Shown here in pieces: positions 14,103 to 22,464 of a stretch of 64,000 nucleotides of DNA. The stretch covers positions 1-64,000 of the IMG/VR virus record IMGVR_UViG_3300008267_000054, one strand, 5' to 3'. Source of the DNA: a virus. Within the stretch, counting starts at the first letter, position 1; the number at the start of each line of letters is the position of its first letter. The notes below the pieces were generated by a model. It was not told the origin of the DNA, did not search any database, and saw only the letters and a list, made by a program, of their open reading frames with translations. The position numbers were made by a program, and so were the translations under genes.

Positions 14103-14576
14103 ATGACAATGTTATCACAGCATTTAAGTCTAGCAGAAGTTACAAAATCAAACACTGCAAAAAGGCTTGGTATAGAAAATCTACCAACAGAAAAGCATTT
14201 AGAAAATCTTAAGCAGTTAGCGGTTAATATTTTTGAACCAATCAGAGTCCACTTTGGTAAACCTATTTACATATCATCCGGATACCGCTCTAAGGAATTG
14301 AATGCAGCAGTACCAAACTCTTCTAGAACATCACAGCACTGTATTGGTGAAGCATTAGACTTGGATCAAGATGGGTTTAATAGCATCATAACTAATGTAA
14401 TGATATTTAATTACATTAAAGATAATTTACTTTTCGATCAATTAATATGGGAATATGGTACCAATAACAACCCTGATTGGGTTCATGTATCATACAAAGC
14501 CTCTGGCCAGCAAAGAAAGCAAATTAAAAAAGCTACCAGAGTAAATGGAAGACCTAGCTATAAACCTTGGAAATAG
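14103..14576 (+). CDS. Peptidase M15 family endolysin
   Basis: 157 aa, single catalytic domain. M15 peptidases cut D-Ala or L-Ala-D-Glu bonds in peptidoglycan peptides. Zinc ligands are H79 (SRTSQHCIG), D86 (EALDLDQ) and H128 (DWVHVSY), and the substrate loop SSGYRSKELN precedes them. There is no signal peptide, so a holin would be needed for access to the wall; none is obvious next to it. It heads a new unit behind a TATTTATA element and runs closely into the genes after it. Confidence 0.9.
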   Translation: MTMLSQHLSLAEVTKSNTAKRLGIENLPTEKHLENLKQLAVNIFEPIRVHFGKPIYISSGYRSKELNAAVPNSSRTSQHCIGEALDLDQDGFNSIITNVMIFNYIKDNLLFDQLIWEYGTNNNPDWVHVSYKASGQQRKQIKKATRVNGRPSYKPWK

Positions 14577-14602
14577 GGTTTGAATTATCAAAAAAATTTA
14601 GT

Positions 14603-14773
14603 ATGTTTAAGAATACAAAAAAGCTACAACAATACTACGATGAACAAGAACTCGGAGCTGATGGTTCTATCTACCTCTCAGACAAAGACCGGAAAGCGCT
14701 TAAAAGTAAAGCGAAAAAAGAGGTCAAAAGAGGTGGCAATAAAAGAGTTCGTCGTAATGAATCAGAATGGTGA
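14603..14773 (+). CDS. Small basic protein
   Basis: 56 aa from the ATG at 14603 (MFKNTKKLQQYYDEQELGAD...), with a Lys/Arg-rich C-terminal half. An in-frame ATG at 14567 would overlap the endolysin and is less likely. The 3' end overlaps the next gene in another frame. Function unknown. Confidence 0.55.
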   Translation: MFKNTKKLQQYYDEQELGADGSIYLSDKDRKALKSKAKKEVKRGGNKRVRRNESEW

Positions 14774-14912
14774 GTTCTTTTCTGGCTTTGAGCGTGGTAA
14801 GTTTAAATGGTCTCCTTTTGTAACTGAGGCAAAACCTTTAGAGAGAGTGGAACAATTTGAGACCATTAAGAGGCTAGAACCAACAATGGATCTCATATAT
14901 GATTACACATAA
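14733..14912 (+). CDS. Small hypothetical phage protein
   Basis: About 59 aa if it starts at the GTG at 14733, which follows AAGAGG; ATG starts at 14757 (shorter) and at 14580, 14640 or 14661 (longer) are alternatives. The recognisable core is FVVMNQNGEFFSGFERGK followed by WSPFVTEAKPLERVEQF, like small phage proteins with a one-strand-turn-strand core. It overlaps both neighbours. The start is uncertain. Confidence 0.55.
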   Translation: MAIKEFVVMNQNGEFFSGFERGKFKWSPFVTEAKPLERVEQFETIKRLEPTMDLIYDYT

Positions 14913-15402
14913 TACACTCTATTCTAAAAGCGACATTGAGACAAAAGCTAAGCTTTGTGCTCAATTTATTGATGATATTGCATTTAAAAATGACACGTTA
15001 CTGTGTCCAATAATGCAATCAAGCTATCAATTTATTGCCGAACTAAGTAAGCATTTATCAACCACACCCTATCTTGATTTCTATGGCATATCCAGGTATG
15101 CTGAAGATAACACAGAAGATGAACTATACCTATACAAAGGTGCTGAGCAATCTTTATTAAACAATAGGACTGTTATAGTAATTGACACACTATGTTCTAC
15201 TGGCACTACTATGGATCTAGCAGCTAGGTTATCTAAACAATTGGGTGCAAAAAGAGTATACACAGTAAGCTTGTTACAAAGACAATTTTCCGTTCACAAA
15301 CCTAGCTGGTATGGGTGGATGATATCGGATGAATCTGTTTATGGATATGGTATGGACACTAAAACTAAATACAGAACATTACCTTATATTGCACATGAGT
15401 AA
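14899..15402 (+). CDS. Phosphoribosyltransferase (hypoxanthine-guanine type)
   Basis: 167 aa. The PRPP-binding loop is at about residues 92-105 (VIVIDTLCSTGTTMD), a slightly altered version of the family motif. The C-terminal SDESVYGYGMD and YRTLPYIAH match the purine-loop region of HGPRT enzymes. It would salvage a purine base to its nucleotide. An alternative is a related orotate- or xanthine-type PRTase. The start overlaps the previous gene. Confidence 0.82.
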   Translation: MITHNTLYSKSDIETKAKLCAQFIDDIAFKNDTLLCPIMQSSYQFIAELSKHLSTTPYLDFYGISRYAEDNTEDELYLYKGAEQSLLNNRTVIVIDTLCSTGTTMDLAARLSKQLGAKRVYTVSLLQRQFSVHKPSWYGWMISDESVYGYGMDTKTKYRTLPYIAHE

Positions 15403-15703
15403 GAAAATAAAATTAGAGTACCCCTTTAATGATGCTGCATGTCTTGAAGTTGAGTTTAGACCAAATACATGGGCTAGAGTAACAGCAAATCACTTCAGAT
15501 CATCTACTGGCAATAGAAGGATTAATGAGGTTATTTATAATGGACCGGTCTATTATGAGGGTACAAATCGTAAGTACACAAAAAAGAAAAATGAACCTTT
15601 TAGAATTGTTAATGTTGAAGAACTTAATTTAAAGATCAGGAAAAAACAAAAACCGGTTTATGAAATTATGAGAACATATGATCGTGATGCTAAGTACAGA
15701 TAG
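15395..15703 (+). CDS. Hypothetical basic protein
   Basis: 102 aa from the ATG at 15395, overlapping the PRTase stop. Beta-rich and basic (KIKLEYPFNDAACLEVEFRP; then NRKYTKKKNEPFRI). No family recognised. Confidence 0.7.
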   Translation: MSKKIKLEYPFNDAACLEVEFRPNTWARVTANHFRSSTGNRRINEVIYNGPVYYEGTNRKYTKKKNEPFRIVNVEELNLKIRKKQKPVYEIMRTYDRDAKYR

Positions 15704-15720
15704 TTTGTAATAATACACAC

Positions 15721-15728
15721 TATTTATA
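15721..15728 (+). promoter_or_regulatory. Putative promoter motif (TATTTATA)
   Basis: Exact octamer, 13 nt before the ATG at 15742. Confidence 0.55.
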
Positions 15729-15741
15729 CTAAAACACACAC

Positions 15742-15885
15742 ATGGCTAAAAAAACAAGTACACAAGCAGTAAGTAAATTTAGAAAAAAGGTAAAAGTAAG
15801 TAGACCTGGCGTTCATTCTAAAAAAAGAACTAGTAAATTGAAGAGTTCTAAAAATTATAGTAAAAAATACAGAGGTCAGGGTTGA
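15742..15885 (+). CDS. Very basic small protein
   Basis: 47 aa (MAKKTSTQAVSKFRKKVKVS then RPGVHSKKRTSKLKSSKNYS and a short basic end), with over a third Lys and Arg. It probably binds nucleic acid. The RPGVHSKK...SKLKSSKNY pattern resembles a small basic protein I recall from other Bacteroidota phages. It has its own promoter-like octamer upstream. Confidence 0.72.
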   Translation: MAKKTSTQAVSKFRKKVKVSRPGVHSKKRTSKLKSSKNYSKKYRGQG

Positions 15886-15927
15886 TTATCTGAAAAAAAA
15901 TTGGTAACTTAAAAATAAAAAATCGTT

Positions 15928-16188
15928 ATGATTGTATCTGTAATTATTATTTCCGCTTTAGTTATAAGCACTTCCTACTTTGCTTATTCACTAAAAACAA
16001 CTAAAAGTAGATTACAAGACTATGTTGCAAAGTATGAAAGCGTAAAGGTATACGCTGAAGGTGTAGCAAAGCAAACTGTCGCTGTTCCGGTAACAGTAAC
16101 TTCTAAAAAGAAGGTAACTAAAAAGGCATCAACAGCTCCTGTACCAGCCACACCAGCAAAAAGAGGTAGAAAACCTAAAACCAAGTAA
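15928..16188 (+). CDS. Membrane protein with AT-hook-like C-terminus
   Basis: 86 aa. Residues 2-20 form a hydrophobic segment (IVSVIIISALVISTSYFAYS). A short charged helix follows, then a Lys/Ala/Pro-rich tail ending in KRGRKPK, which matches the AT-hook core R-G-R-K-P. A membrane-tethered DNA-contacting protein is possible; this is inference from composition only. Confidence 0.7.
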   Translation: MIVSVIIISALVISTSYFAYSLKTTKSRLQDYVAKYESVKVYAEGVAKQTVAVPVTVTSKKKVTKKASTAPVPATPAKRGRKPKTK

Positions 16189-16190
16189 TT

Positions 16191-16604
16191 ATGCAATGCT
16201 TGAATAATTTAATAGCTAGCCAATTTCTTAAAAACACAACTAAGGAATTGCAATTAGCACGTAATACATTATCAAGCAGCGTATTGCCTGAACCTGGACA
16301 ATTACCTTGTACTAAAAAAGAGCAAAAAAAGTTATACAATACCTATATGGATATCCTCGGTTTCCGAGATCTGTATAGTGATATGGATGTTGATGATTAT
16401 GACATGCTATATTACTTGCAAGATGGTTATATAGTGTGGTTAGCTACTAGAAATAAGCATTCATTAAAAGATGCTATATCCGATTCTTTATACACTAATG
16501 GTGATATACCGTTTTATCAAGCAAAGCAGTTTATTAATAGTAAGTTGTACTACGTAGCAATGTATGATTTAACCTTTCGTATGCAGCCACTAACAAAAAA
16601 TTAA
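16191..16604 (+). CDS. Hypothetical protein
   Basis: 137 aa, soluble, acidic centre (DLYSDMDVDDYDMLYYLQDG). Starts two bases after the previous stop. No family recognised. Confidence 0.75.
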   Translation: MQCLNNLIASQFLKNTTKELQLARNTLSSSVLPEPGQLPCTKKEQKKLYNTYMDILGFRDLYSDMDVDDYDMLYYLQDGYIVWLATRNKHSLKDAISDSLYTNGDIPFYQAKQFINSKLYYVAMYDLTFRMQPLTKN

Positions 16605-16609
16605 AAACA

Positions 16610-16798
16610 ATGAAGAGCAAAAGTTATGTTGAAGATCAGCTTAATAAAGCAGAATCAAACCTCAGCAATCTAATAAACGATCTAGACAACCAAAGACCAT
16701 ATGTTACAAAGCAGTACATCATGGAAAGGTTGGAACAAATCAAAAAAAGTATTATCTTAACACAAAACAGAATTGTATTAGAGGATGAAAACCCTTGA
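16610..16798 (+). CDS. Small helical protein
   Basis: 62 aa, heptad-like and probably a helical hairpin or short coiled coil (VEDQLNKAESNLSNLINDLD). It overlaps the next gene by 14 nt. Function unknown. Confidence 0.7.
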   Translation: MKSKSYVEDQLNKAESNLSNLINDLDNQRPYVTKQYIMERLEQIKKSIILTQNRIVLEDENP

Positions 16799-17189
16799 GT
16801 GTAGCAGTTGTGGCTTAGAGATCAAAGTATCTAATGATGTACTAAGTGTTTTATGTAGTTATTGTATTAATGAAATGTCAATAGCTAACGAACCACTAGT
16901 ACAGAAAAAGAAAGCTGGATATCCAAAAGGTTGGCGCTTTATGACTGAGTTTGTACACACAGATGGTACTGTATATCATAAGGGAGTAGAGCAACCTGGT
17001 TTAAAAGGTACACTCAAGCCAACTGAAGTAGTTGCAAAACCAAAGCTTTCAAAGAAACAAAAAGAAGAACAGAAACTATCTCTGATAGAGGAATACGCAG
17101 TCTTGAAAAAGAAGCTAAAGTCTGAGAAGAGGAAAACCGTTCGTAAAAAAATTGAATTAAGATTAAATAAATTATCAAAACTAATATAA
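16785..17189 (+). CDS. Zinc-ribbon protein
   Basis: 134 aa. Two Cys pairs near the N-terminus, CSSC (residues 6-9) and CSYC (about 29-32), form a zinc ribbon. Next comes a conserved-looking middle (GYPKGWRFMTEFVHTDGTVY) and a Lys-rich helical tail. It may bind nucleic acid or RNA polymerase. It lies upstream of the sigma-factor gene; a transcriptional role is only a suggestion. Confidence 0.75.
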   Translation: MKTLECSSCGLEIKVSNDVLSVLCSYCINEMSIANEPLVQKKKAGYPKGWRFMTEFVHTDGTVYHKGVEQPGLKGTLKPTEVVAKPKLSKKQKEEQKLSLIEEYAVLKKKLKSEKRKTVRKKIELRLNKLSKLI

Positions 17190-17192
17190 GTT

Positions 17193-17921
17193 ATGCAGTT
17201 AACAGCTGAGCAGTTGGTAGAAAACTACGACAAATTTTTAGAGTACATAGATCTCCACGTTACCGGTGAGAGGCAATCACAACTAAGACAATTATATCTT
17301 GATCATCAAGAGCGTATTATGTTGATGCCAGCTTCTTCTAAGGAGCATCACCACAACGCATTTCCAGGTGGATATGTACTACACGTTATGAATGTGATAG
17401 AAGCTGGGTTCAAGGTTATTGATACCTGGAAAGCAATGGGAGCAACCATTGACTTTACTACAGAGGAATTTGTATTTGCAGCTATTAACCACGATCTAGG
17501 TAAGATTGGTGATGAGGATAATGAAATGTACATTCCTCAAGATTCTGATTGGCATCGTAAAAATCAAGGAGCTTTATATAAAATGAATCCATTGCCGGAG
17601 TTTATGTTAATTCCAGACCGTAGTTTATTTTTACTACAGCAAAGAGGGATTAAAGTATCCTTGAAAGAGTGGTTTGGTATTAAATTGCATGATGGTTTAT
17701 ATGATGAGTCTAATAAGCCATATTATATTGCCTTTGATAAGAACGCTCGGTTAAGATCAAATTTACCTTACATATTACATCAGGCAGATAGTATTGCAGC
17801 AAAGATTGAATATGAGCAGTGGTTAGCAGGATCAACAAAACCAAAAATTAATGTATCAAAAGATACGACTGATCCACATAAGCAGGAATTGATGAATGTT
17901 TTTAATGATCTATTTAAATGA
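17193..17921 (+). CDS. HD-domain phosphohydrolase
   Basis: 242 aa. Metal-site residues of the HD superfamily are present: H64 (GGYVLHVMNVIEAG), H100-D101 (AAINHDLGKIGDE), a later His in IKLHDGLYDESN, and the distal Asp in LHQADSIAAKIEYEQW. Members hydrolyse phosphate esters of nucleotides, including dNMPs and cyclic nucleotides. The substrate here is unknown; nucleotide metabolism fits the neighbouring PRTase. It overlaps the next gene by ATGA. Confidence 0.85.
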   Translation: MQLTAEQLVENYDKFLEYIDLHVTGERQSQLRQLYLDHQERIMLMPASSKEHHHNAFPGGYVLHVMNVIEAGFKVIDTWKAMGATIDFTTEEFVFAAINHDLGKIGDEDNEMYIPQDSDWHRKNQGALYKMNPLPEFMLIPDRSLFLLQQRGIKVSLKEWFGIKLHDGLYDESNKPYYIAFDKNARLRSNLPYILHQADSIAAKIEYEQWLAGSTKPKINVSKDTTDPHKQELMNVFNDLFK

Positions 17922-18220
17922 TATACCTACTAATATTCTTTATATTAACAACAGCAGCACTTGGATATCTGAGTTATGTTAACTATATTAAGTATACAAA
18001 AGTATTAAAGTATAGTGAAGCATATGTACTGTTTGTATCTAATCTATGGTATAGATTTAATGATACTAAAACTAAGATGGAAGAGATTGATCATAGAGGA
18101 TCTTTTAGAGCCGATGACGAAGTTGGACATACGTTTACATCACTACAAGAATGTATAAACGACTTATATGAATTTATCACAAAATATGTCAACAAAGAGG
18201 AAGCCAAAGAGCAAAAGTAA
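17918..18220 (+). CDS. Small membrane protein with conserved acidic motif
   Basis: 100 aa. Residues 2-22 form a membrane segment (IYLLIFFILTTAALGYLSYV). A cytoplasmic helix is followed by EEIDHRGSFRADDEVGHTFT, a motif pattern common in small proteins of far-T4-like phages. Function unknown. It overlaps the sigma-factor gene. Confidence 0.78.
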   Translation: MIYLLIFFILTTAALGYLSYVNYIKYTKVLKYSEAYVLFVSNLWYRFNDTKTKMEEIDHRGSFRADDEVGHTFTSLQECINDLYEFITKYVNKEEAKEQK

Positions 18221-18890
18221 GAAAATGTATTTTGGGCCTGAGGTTGAACAGGCTATAATTAGGTACAATCTGTGTGACGATCAAATGGAGAGAAGCAGAA
18301 TCTACGATATCGAGATTAAGTACGCTTTTGAGAAATTAACAGAAAACATTATACACACCTTCAAGTTTTATTATACCGATGGCCAAGACATTAAAACTGT
18401 ACAGCACGATGTTATATCTTTCTTGATTGAGAAGTTACCAAAATTCACAGCTGATAAGGGAAAAGCTTTTAGTTATTTTTCAATAGTTGCTAAGAATTAT
18501 TTGATTCTACAAAACAACAAAAACTTCAAGAAGCTAGTAGACACCACTACAATAGACACTGTATCAGATACAATAGAGTCAACAACTAGTGGTAATACGG
18601 AACTGGATAAGTTTATGTACCACTACATTGGTTACTGGGATAATAATCTAGATAAACATTTTCCAAGAAAACAAGATCGTCAAGTAGCTGCTGCACTAGT
18701 TGAGCTTTTTAGAAAAAGAGAGTCTTTGGAAATTTTCAATAAAAAGGCACTATACATTTACATTAGAGAAATGTCAAACGCATCAACACAGCAGATAACT
18801 AAAATGGTTAAGGTTATGCGAGAAAAGTATGTAAAGCTGTACAGTGCTTATTTAGAGCATGACTACATACCAACCAATAGAGATTATTAA
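18186..18890 (+). CDS. 55: Late-transcription sigma factor, T4 gp55-like
   Basis: 234 aa from the ATG at 18186; an in-frame ATG at 18168 adds six residues. The N-terminus is basic, then come helices resembling sigma region 2: IIHTFKFYYTDGQDIKTVQH, VISFLIEKLPKFTADKGKAF and SYFSIVAKNYLILQNNKN. A weakly conserved C-terminal helical region follows. In T4, gp55 binds host core RNA polymerase and recognises the late promoter octamer. The octamer TATTTATA found throughout this window is the natural candidate target. Assignment is by pattern and position, not by a search. Confidence 0.75.
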   Translation: MSTKRKPKSKSKKMYFGPEVEQAIIRYNLCDDQMERSRIYDIEIKYAFEKLTENIIHTFKFYYTDGQDIKTVQHDVISFLIEKLPKFTADKGKAFSYFSIVAKNYLILQNNKNFKKLVDTTTIDTVSDTIESTTSGNTELDKFMYHYIGYWDNNLDKHFPRKQDRQVAAALVELFRKRESLEIFNKKALYIYIREMSNASTQQITKMVKVMREKYVKLYSAYLEHDYIPTNRDY

Positions 18891-19144
18891 TGCTAATCAT
18901 AGTCAAATATGAGGAGTTAAAAGAATTGCTTGATAGCAATTTAGAGGCCTGGATGCAAGTTAATGGTGGGCCTAATTTGGATGCTTTTGAATTTGATCCA
19001 AACACAGTTGATAAGTCTGTTCTAGATGCGAAAGGATATTACACAGATAGGGATTCGTGGATATCAGGTGTACAGATAAAAAAATTACGTAATTACTTAG
19101 AGCAACATCTTGCTAATCCAATAAAAGCAGCACAAAATAGTTAG
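18890..19144 (+). CDS. Small acidic hypothetical protein
   Basis: 84 aa, soluble (KYEELKELLDSNLEAWMQVN). Start overlaps the sigma-gene stop by one base. No family recognised. Confidence 0.72.
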   Translation: MLIIVKYEELKELLDSNLEAWMQVNGGPNLDAFEFDPNTVDKSVLDAKGYYTDRDSWISGVQIKKLRNYLEQHLANPIKAAQNS

Positions 19145-19149
19145 CAGCC

Positions 19150-19157
19150 TATTTATT
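19150..19157 (+). promoter_or_regulatory. Putative promoter motif (TATTTATT)
   Basis: Variant octamer, 12 nt before the ATG at 19170, at the head of the baseplate gene cluster. Confidence 0.5.
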
Positions 19158-19169
19158 ATAAAAGTAGGT

Positions 19170-19511
19170 ATGAATACTGATTTTATTGTTTTTGATGACA
19201 AGAAGTTTTCGGATCTTTTACGAGATATTTACATTAACTCAAAAAAGAAAGAAACACAAATTAATGGTTTAATTGATGGACTAAAACCATTGATTAAAAA
19301 CGTAGCAGATGCATCTATGATGGTACCTCTAATAAAGGAGTATCTGGAGGTATCAGTTAAAAATGATGAACACCTAGTTAGATTAGCTAGCATCGTGCAG
19401 AGGCTGTTAATAGCTGCTGATAAGGGTGATAAAGATGATGGATTGTTATCAGATGCAGAACGCAGACAGCTACTAAGCGAAGCACAGGACTTACTAGATA
19501 AAAATAAATAA
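19170..19511 (+). CDS. Conserved hypothetical protein at head of baseplate operon
   Basis: 113 aa, helical (FSDLLRDIYINSKKKETQIN; LIKEYLEVSVKNDEHLVRLA; LLSEAQDLLDKNK). Proteins of this type stand before baseplate hub genes in other T4-like phages, where their role is unknown. The stop overlaps the next ATG by one base. Confidence 0.78.
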   Translation: MNTDFIVFDDKKFSDLLRDIYINSKKKETQINGLIDGLKPLIKNVADASMMVPLIKEYLEVSVKNDEHLVRLASIVQRLLIAADKGDKDDGLLSDAERRQLLSEAQDLLDKNK

Positions 19512-21037
19512 TGTCTGGTAATGGCTCATACTTTAAAGGGTGGTCTAGTACACTACCTCGAATACCAAGTGGCTTACCTTACCAAGGCAGTAGTTGGTTA
19601 AGGATTGGCCAAGTATTGAGTATAGATTATAAAAATGACATTGGTAAAATTCGTGTAAGATTATTTGGCATATCTAAAGAGGATAATGACGATGATGTAA
19701 ACGTTGTAGCTTATCCCGCAGATATGAACATGGTTAAATATCCTATACCGGGTGAGTTAGTGCAACTAGTTGTTGGACTACAATCTCAGACAAGAAAATC
19801 AAAGTTTACTAGCACCTATTATTATATTAGTGTATTTGCAACTAATAGAAGCATAACTTTTAACAGCGATCCTTACATTGGACGTACATTACCAGCTAAT
19901 ATAGCAGAACTAACCTACTTTACACCAGACTACGAAAGTAGATTTGAACGTAAGATACAGAGTTTAGACTCCTTTATAACAAAAAAAGATATAGGTAATG
20001 TTATAAAAGATAAACCACTACTAAGGCCAAGTGAAGGAGATATTATAATTCAAGGAAGATTTGGATCAAGAGTTAGATTAGGTAGTACATCTGTCGCTGT
20101 TGATCTACTAAGCTTGTTAGAGGATGGTGTACCTAATGAGTGGTCTGAGAGAGGAGGAGCAGCAGGAGATCCAATAGTTATTTTATCGGCAGATAGAGCT
20201 ACAACTGGCAAAGTTGTTTACGAGGAATCTGATAATATCGATTCAGTTGTGTATATATCATCACAACAAACTGTACCAGTATCTCTTTCAACATCAGCAC
20301 AACTTAAATCACACCTCTATTTATATAATATACAGGATGCTGATGCTATAGACGATCAAACAGACTTTATGGAATCAAAACCAGAACCACCTCAATTATC
20401 TTACGCAATCGTGAATACAACATTAAATTGGACAGGAACATATGATACCGCTAACTTTGGTAAGTTGGTTGGTATTGTTATAGATAATTTTGAAGGAGGT
20501 TACTATCATCCAAATATGTTACGAGATGGTAGAGTCAATGATAGTAGATATAGTTCTAGTGGAGAGACTATGTTTGGCATAGACAGAAAGACTGGAGGCA
20601 CACTCAATACATCACCAGCTGGCCAAAAGTTTTGGAGTTTAATAGACGAAGCCGGTGCAGCAGATGAATGGCAGTGGAACTACTTTGGAGGTGACTTGCA
20701 ACCACAATTAAAGGAATTAGTAGGTCAGATGATGGAACCGCATTATATGTCCCTACTATCACAGAGGCTGTCACCAGCTGAAATTAAGATAGTAAATAGT
20801 GATCCACGATTAATTATGCACTTTGTATATGCATCTTGGAATGGTGCAGGTTGGTTTAAGAAATTTGCTAACGATGTTAAGGAGGCTATTCAAGCTGGTA
20901 TAACTGATTTAAATCAATTAGCTGCTATAACAATTAAATCTAGAGTTGAAGAGGGTCTACAAAAGGGTAAAGCACCAAATAGCTTGATAGCACAGGGTGG
21001 CAAAAAAATGCAAGAACTTTACACAAGATTAGCATAA
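19511..21037 (+). CDS. 5: Baseplate hub gp5-like protein with muramidase (GH108-like) domain
   Basis: 508 aa. Residues 30-130 form an OB-fold-like module (IGQVLSIDYKNDIGKIRVRL). DIIIQGRFGSRVRLGSTS is the start of a spike beta element. Residues from about 320 hold a lysozyme-like domain: IDNFEGGYYHPN, with the catalytic Glu candidate at about E328, then GETMFGIDRKTGG, as in GH108 N-acetylmuramidases. In T4, gp5 sits at the tail tip and cuts peptidoglycan during DNA entry. The next gene is a paralogue with a different enzyme domain. Confidence 0.85.
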   Translation: MSGNGSYFKGWSSTLPRIPSGLPYQGSSWLRIGQVLSIDYKNDIGKIRVRLFGISKEDNDDDVNVVAYPADMNMVKYPIPGELVQLVVGLQSQTRKSKFTSTYYYISVFATNRSITFNSDPYIGRTLPANIAELTYFTPDYESRFERKIQSLDSFITKKDIGNVIKDKPLLRPSEGDIIIQGRFGSRVRLGSTSVAVDLLSLLEDGVPNEWSERGGAAGDPIVILSADRATTGKVVYEESDNIDSVVYISSQQTVPVSLSTSAQLKSHLYLYNIQDADAIDDQTDFMESKPEPPQLSYAIVNTTLNWTGTYDTANFGKLVGIVIDNFEGGYYHPNMLRDGRVNDSRYSSSGETMFGIDRKTGGTLNTSPAGQKFWSLIDEAGAADEWQWNYFGGDLQPQLKELVGQMMEPHYMSLLSQRLSPAEIKIVNSDPRLIMHFVYASWNGAGWFKKFANDVKEAIQAGITDLNQLAAITIKSRVEEGLQKGKAPNSLIAQGGKKMQELYTRLA

Positions 21038-21040
21038 ACT

Positions 21041-22447
21041 ATGTCAGTAGGAAACGGATCATATTTTAAAGGTTGGGCAAGTACACTACCTTATATACCA
21101 TCGACACCAGTTGGTAGTGATTACCGTGAGATATTTTTAGGTCATGTTTTGGATATTGACTATGCAAGTGAGATTGGTAAAGTGAGAGTTAGACTTGTTG
21201 GTATTTCAAAAGAAGCAACTGATGATGAAATAACAGTCTATGCATACCCTGCAGATTTAAACATTGTAAAATATCCACTACCAGGTGAATTAGTTTACAT
21301 TGTTGAGGGATTACAGAGCAACACATACAAAGGTAAATTTGCTACAACATACTATTACATTGCAACAGTGACTAGTAATAGAAGTATCACTTTTAATAGT
21401 GATCCTTATATAGGTCAAACCGTACCAGATAAAATTGCATCAACTATATACACACCTGAGTATGAAAGTAGATTTGAAAAGAAACTAGATTCTCTAGAAA
21501 GTTTTATACAAGGTGGTAAAACGGTAAAGCAAAAGGCACCATTAAGACCATATGAAGGAGACTTTATCTTACAAGGTAGATTTGGTTCATCACTGAGACT
21601 TAGTAGTACTAGCACATCAAAAGTTAATGAGTGGTCGCAAAATGGTGGAGCAGCTGGTAATCCTATAATGATATTATCAGTAAACAGAGCTGATACATCA
21701 GATACACGTACTGAGAAAGTTAACGAACTTGATTCAGCATTATATCTATGTACATCACAAGCCATACCAATTAAAATAGCATCATCACAGGATCTTAAAT
21801 CACATCTATACAAATATGATATAAAATCAAATCAAGGAGATCTATTTCAATCTGTAGATGATTTAACAAAAGCACTAGAAACATCAGAACAAGAGGCAGT
21901 AGAGGCAGAAAGAGATAATGCTGGTTATGATACGGGTAATGTTGATCCAAATCTACCAGCAGGGACTAACGGTAATCTAAATCCAACACAATTAAAGACA
22001 ACATCTATAGGTATTAAATTAGAAGCAGAGGCCGCTGATGCTTTAGATAGACTAATAGCAGCTGCAAGAGCAGATGGTGTACCTGACATAGGTGCATCAG
22101 GAGGATATAGATCCTATAGCAAGCAACAAGATATATTTGATTGGGATTTATATATTGCAACGGGAGGATCTCGTACAGATGTTAAACCTGCTAGTGGTGC
22201 TAAGAGAAAGAAAAAAGGTACAAATGGAACAGTCGCAGTAGCATTTCCAGGAACATCTAATCATGGATGGGGTAAAGCTATAGATGCATCTGGTAAAAAA
22301 TTCAAAAAGTGGTTGAAAGTGAATGGATGGAAATATGGTTGGTCTTGGTATGAGGGTAAGTCTGTGGGTGAGGATTGGCACTTTACTTATACAACAGATG
22401 CATCTAAACTTAAAAGCTACGTAAATTACACTGACTGGAATACATAA
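21041..22447 (+). CDS. Baseplate hub gp5-like paralogue with M15 (VanY-like) peptidase domain
   Basis: 468 aa. Residues 1-280 closely match the preceding protein (GNGSYFKGWASTLPYIPS; LGHVLDIDYASEIGKVRVRL; EGDFILQGRFGSSLRLSSTS). The C-terminus from about residue 330 is instead a D-Ala-D-Ala carboxypeptidase-type M15 domain: GGYRSYSKQQDIFDW, then GTSNHGWGKAIDASGK (zinc His and Asp) and DWHFTYT (last zinc His). It is thus a second hub-type protein cutting peptide stems rather than glycan strands. Its C-terminal enzyme differs in subtype from the endolysin at 14103. Confidence 0.87.
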   Translation: MSVGNGSYFKGWASTLPYIPSTPVGSDYREIFLGHVLDIDYASEIGKVRVRLVGISKEATDDEITVYAYPADLNIVKYPLPGELVYIVEGLQSNTYKGKFATTYYYIATVTSNRSITFNSDPYIGQTVPDKIASTIYTPEYESRFEKKLDSLESFIQGGKTVKQKAPLRPYEGDFILQGRFGSSLRLSSTSTSKVNEWSQNGGAAGNPIMILSVNRADTSDTRTEKVNELDSALYLCTSQAIPIKIASSQDLKSHLYKYDIKSNQGDLFQSVDDLTKALETSEQEAVEAERDNAGYDTGNVDPNLPAGTNGNLNPTQLKTTSIGIKLEAEAADALDRLIAAARADGVPDIGASGGYRSYSKQQDIFDWDLYIATGGSRTDVKPASGAKRKKKGTNGTVAVAFPGTSNHGWGKAIDASGKKFKKWLKVNGWKYGWSWYEGKSVGEDWHFTYTTDASKLKSYVNYTDWNT

Positions 22448-22464
22448 AATAAAATTATCATAAC

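Noticed and set aside
14757-14912. ATG at 14757 as the start of the small gene there
   Set aside because: It would remove part of the conserved-looking first strand; the upstream GTG with a purine-rich leader is preferred, though not proven.
20318-20325. Exact TATTTATA inside the first hub gene, and another at 27421-27428 inside the gp25 gene
   Set aside because: They lie within codons of strong genes with no following gene start; some chance copies are expected in an AT-rich genome.
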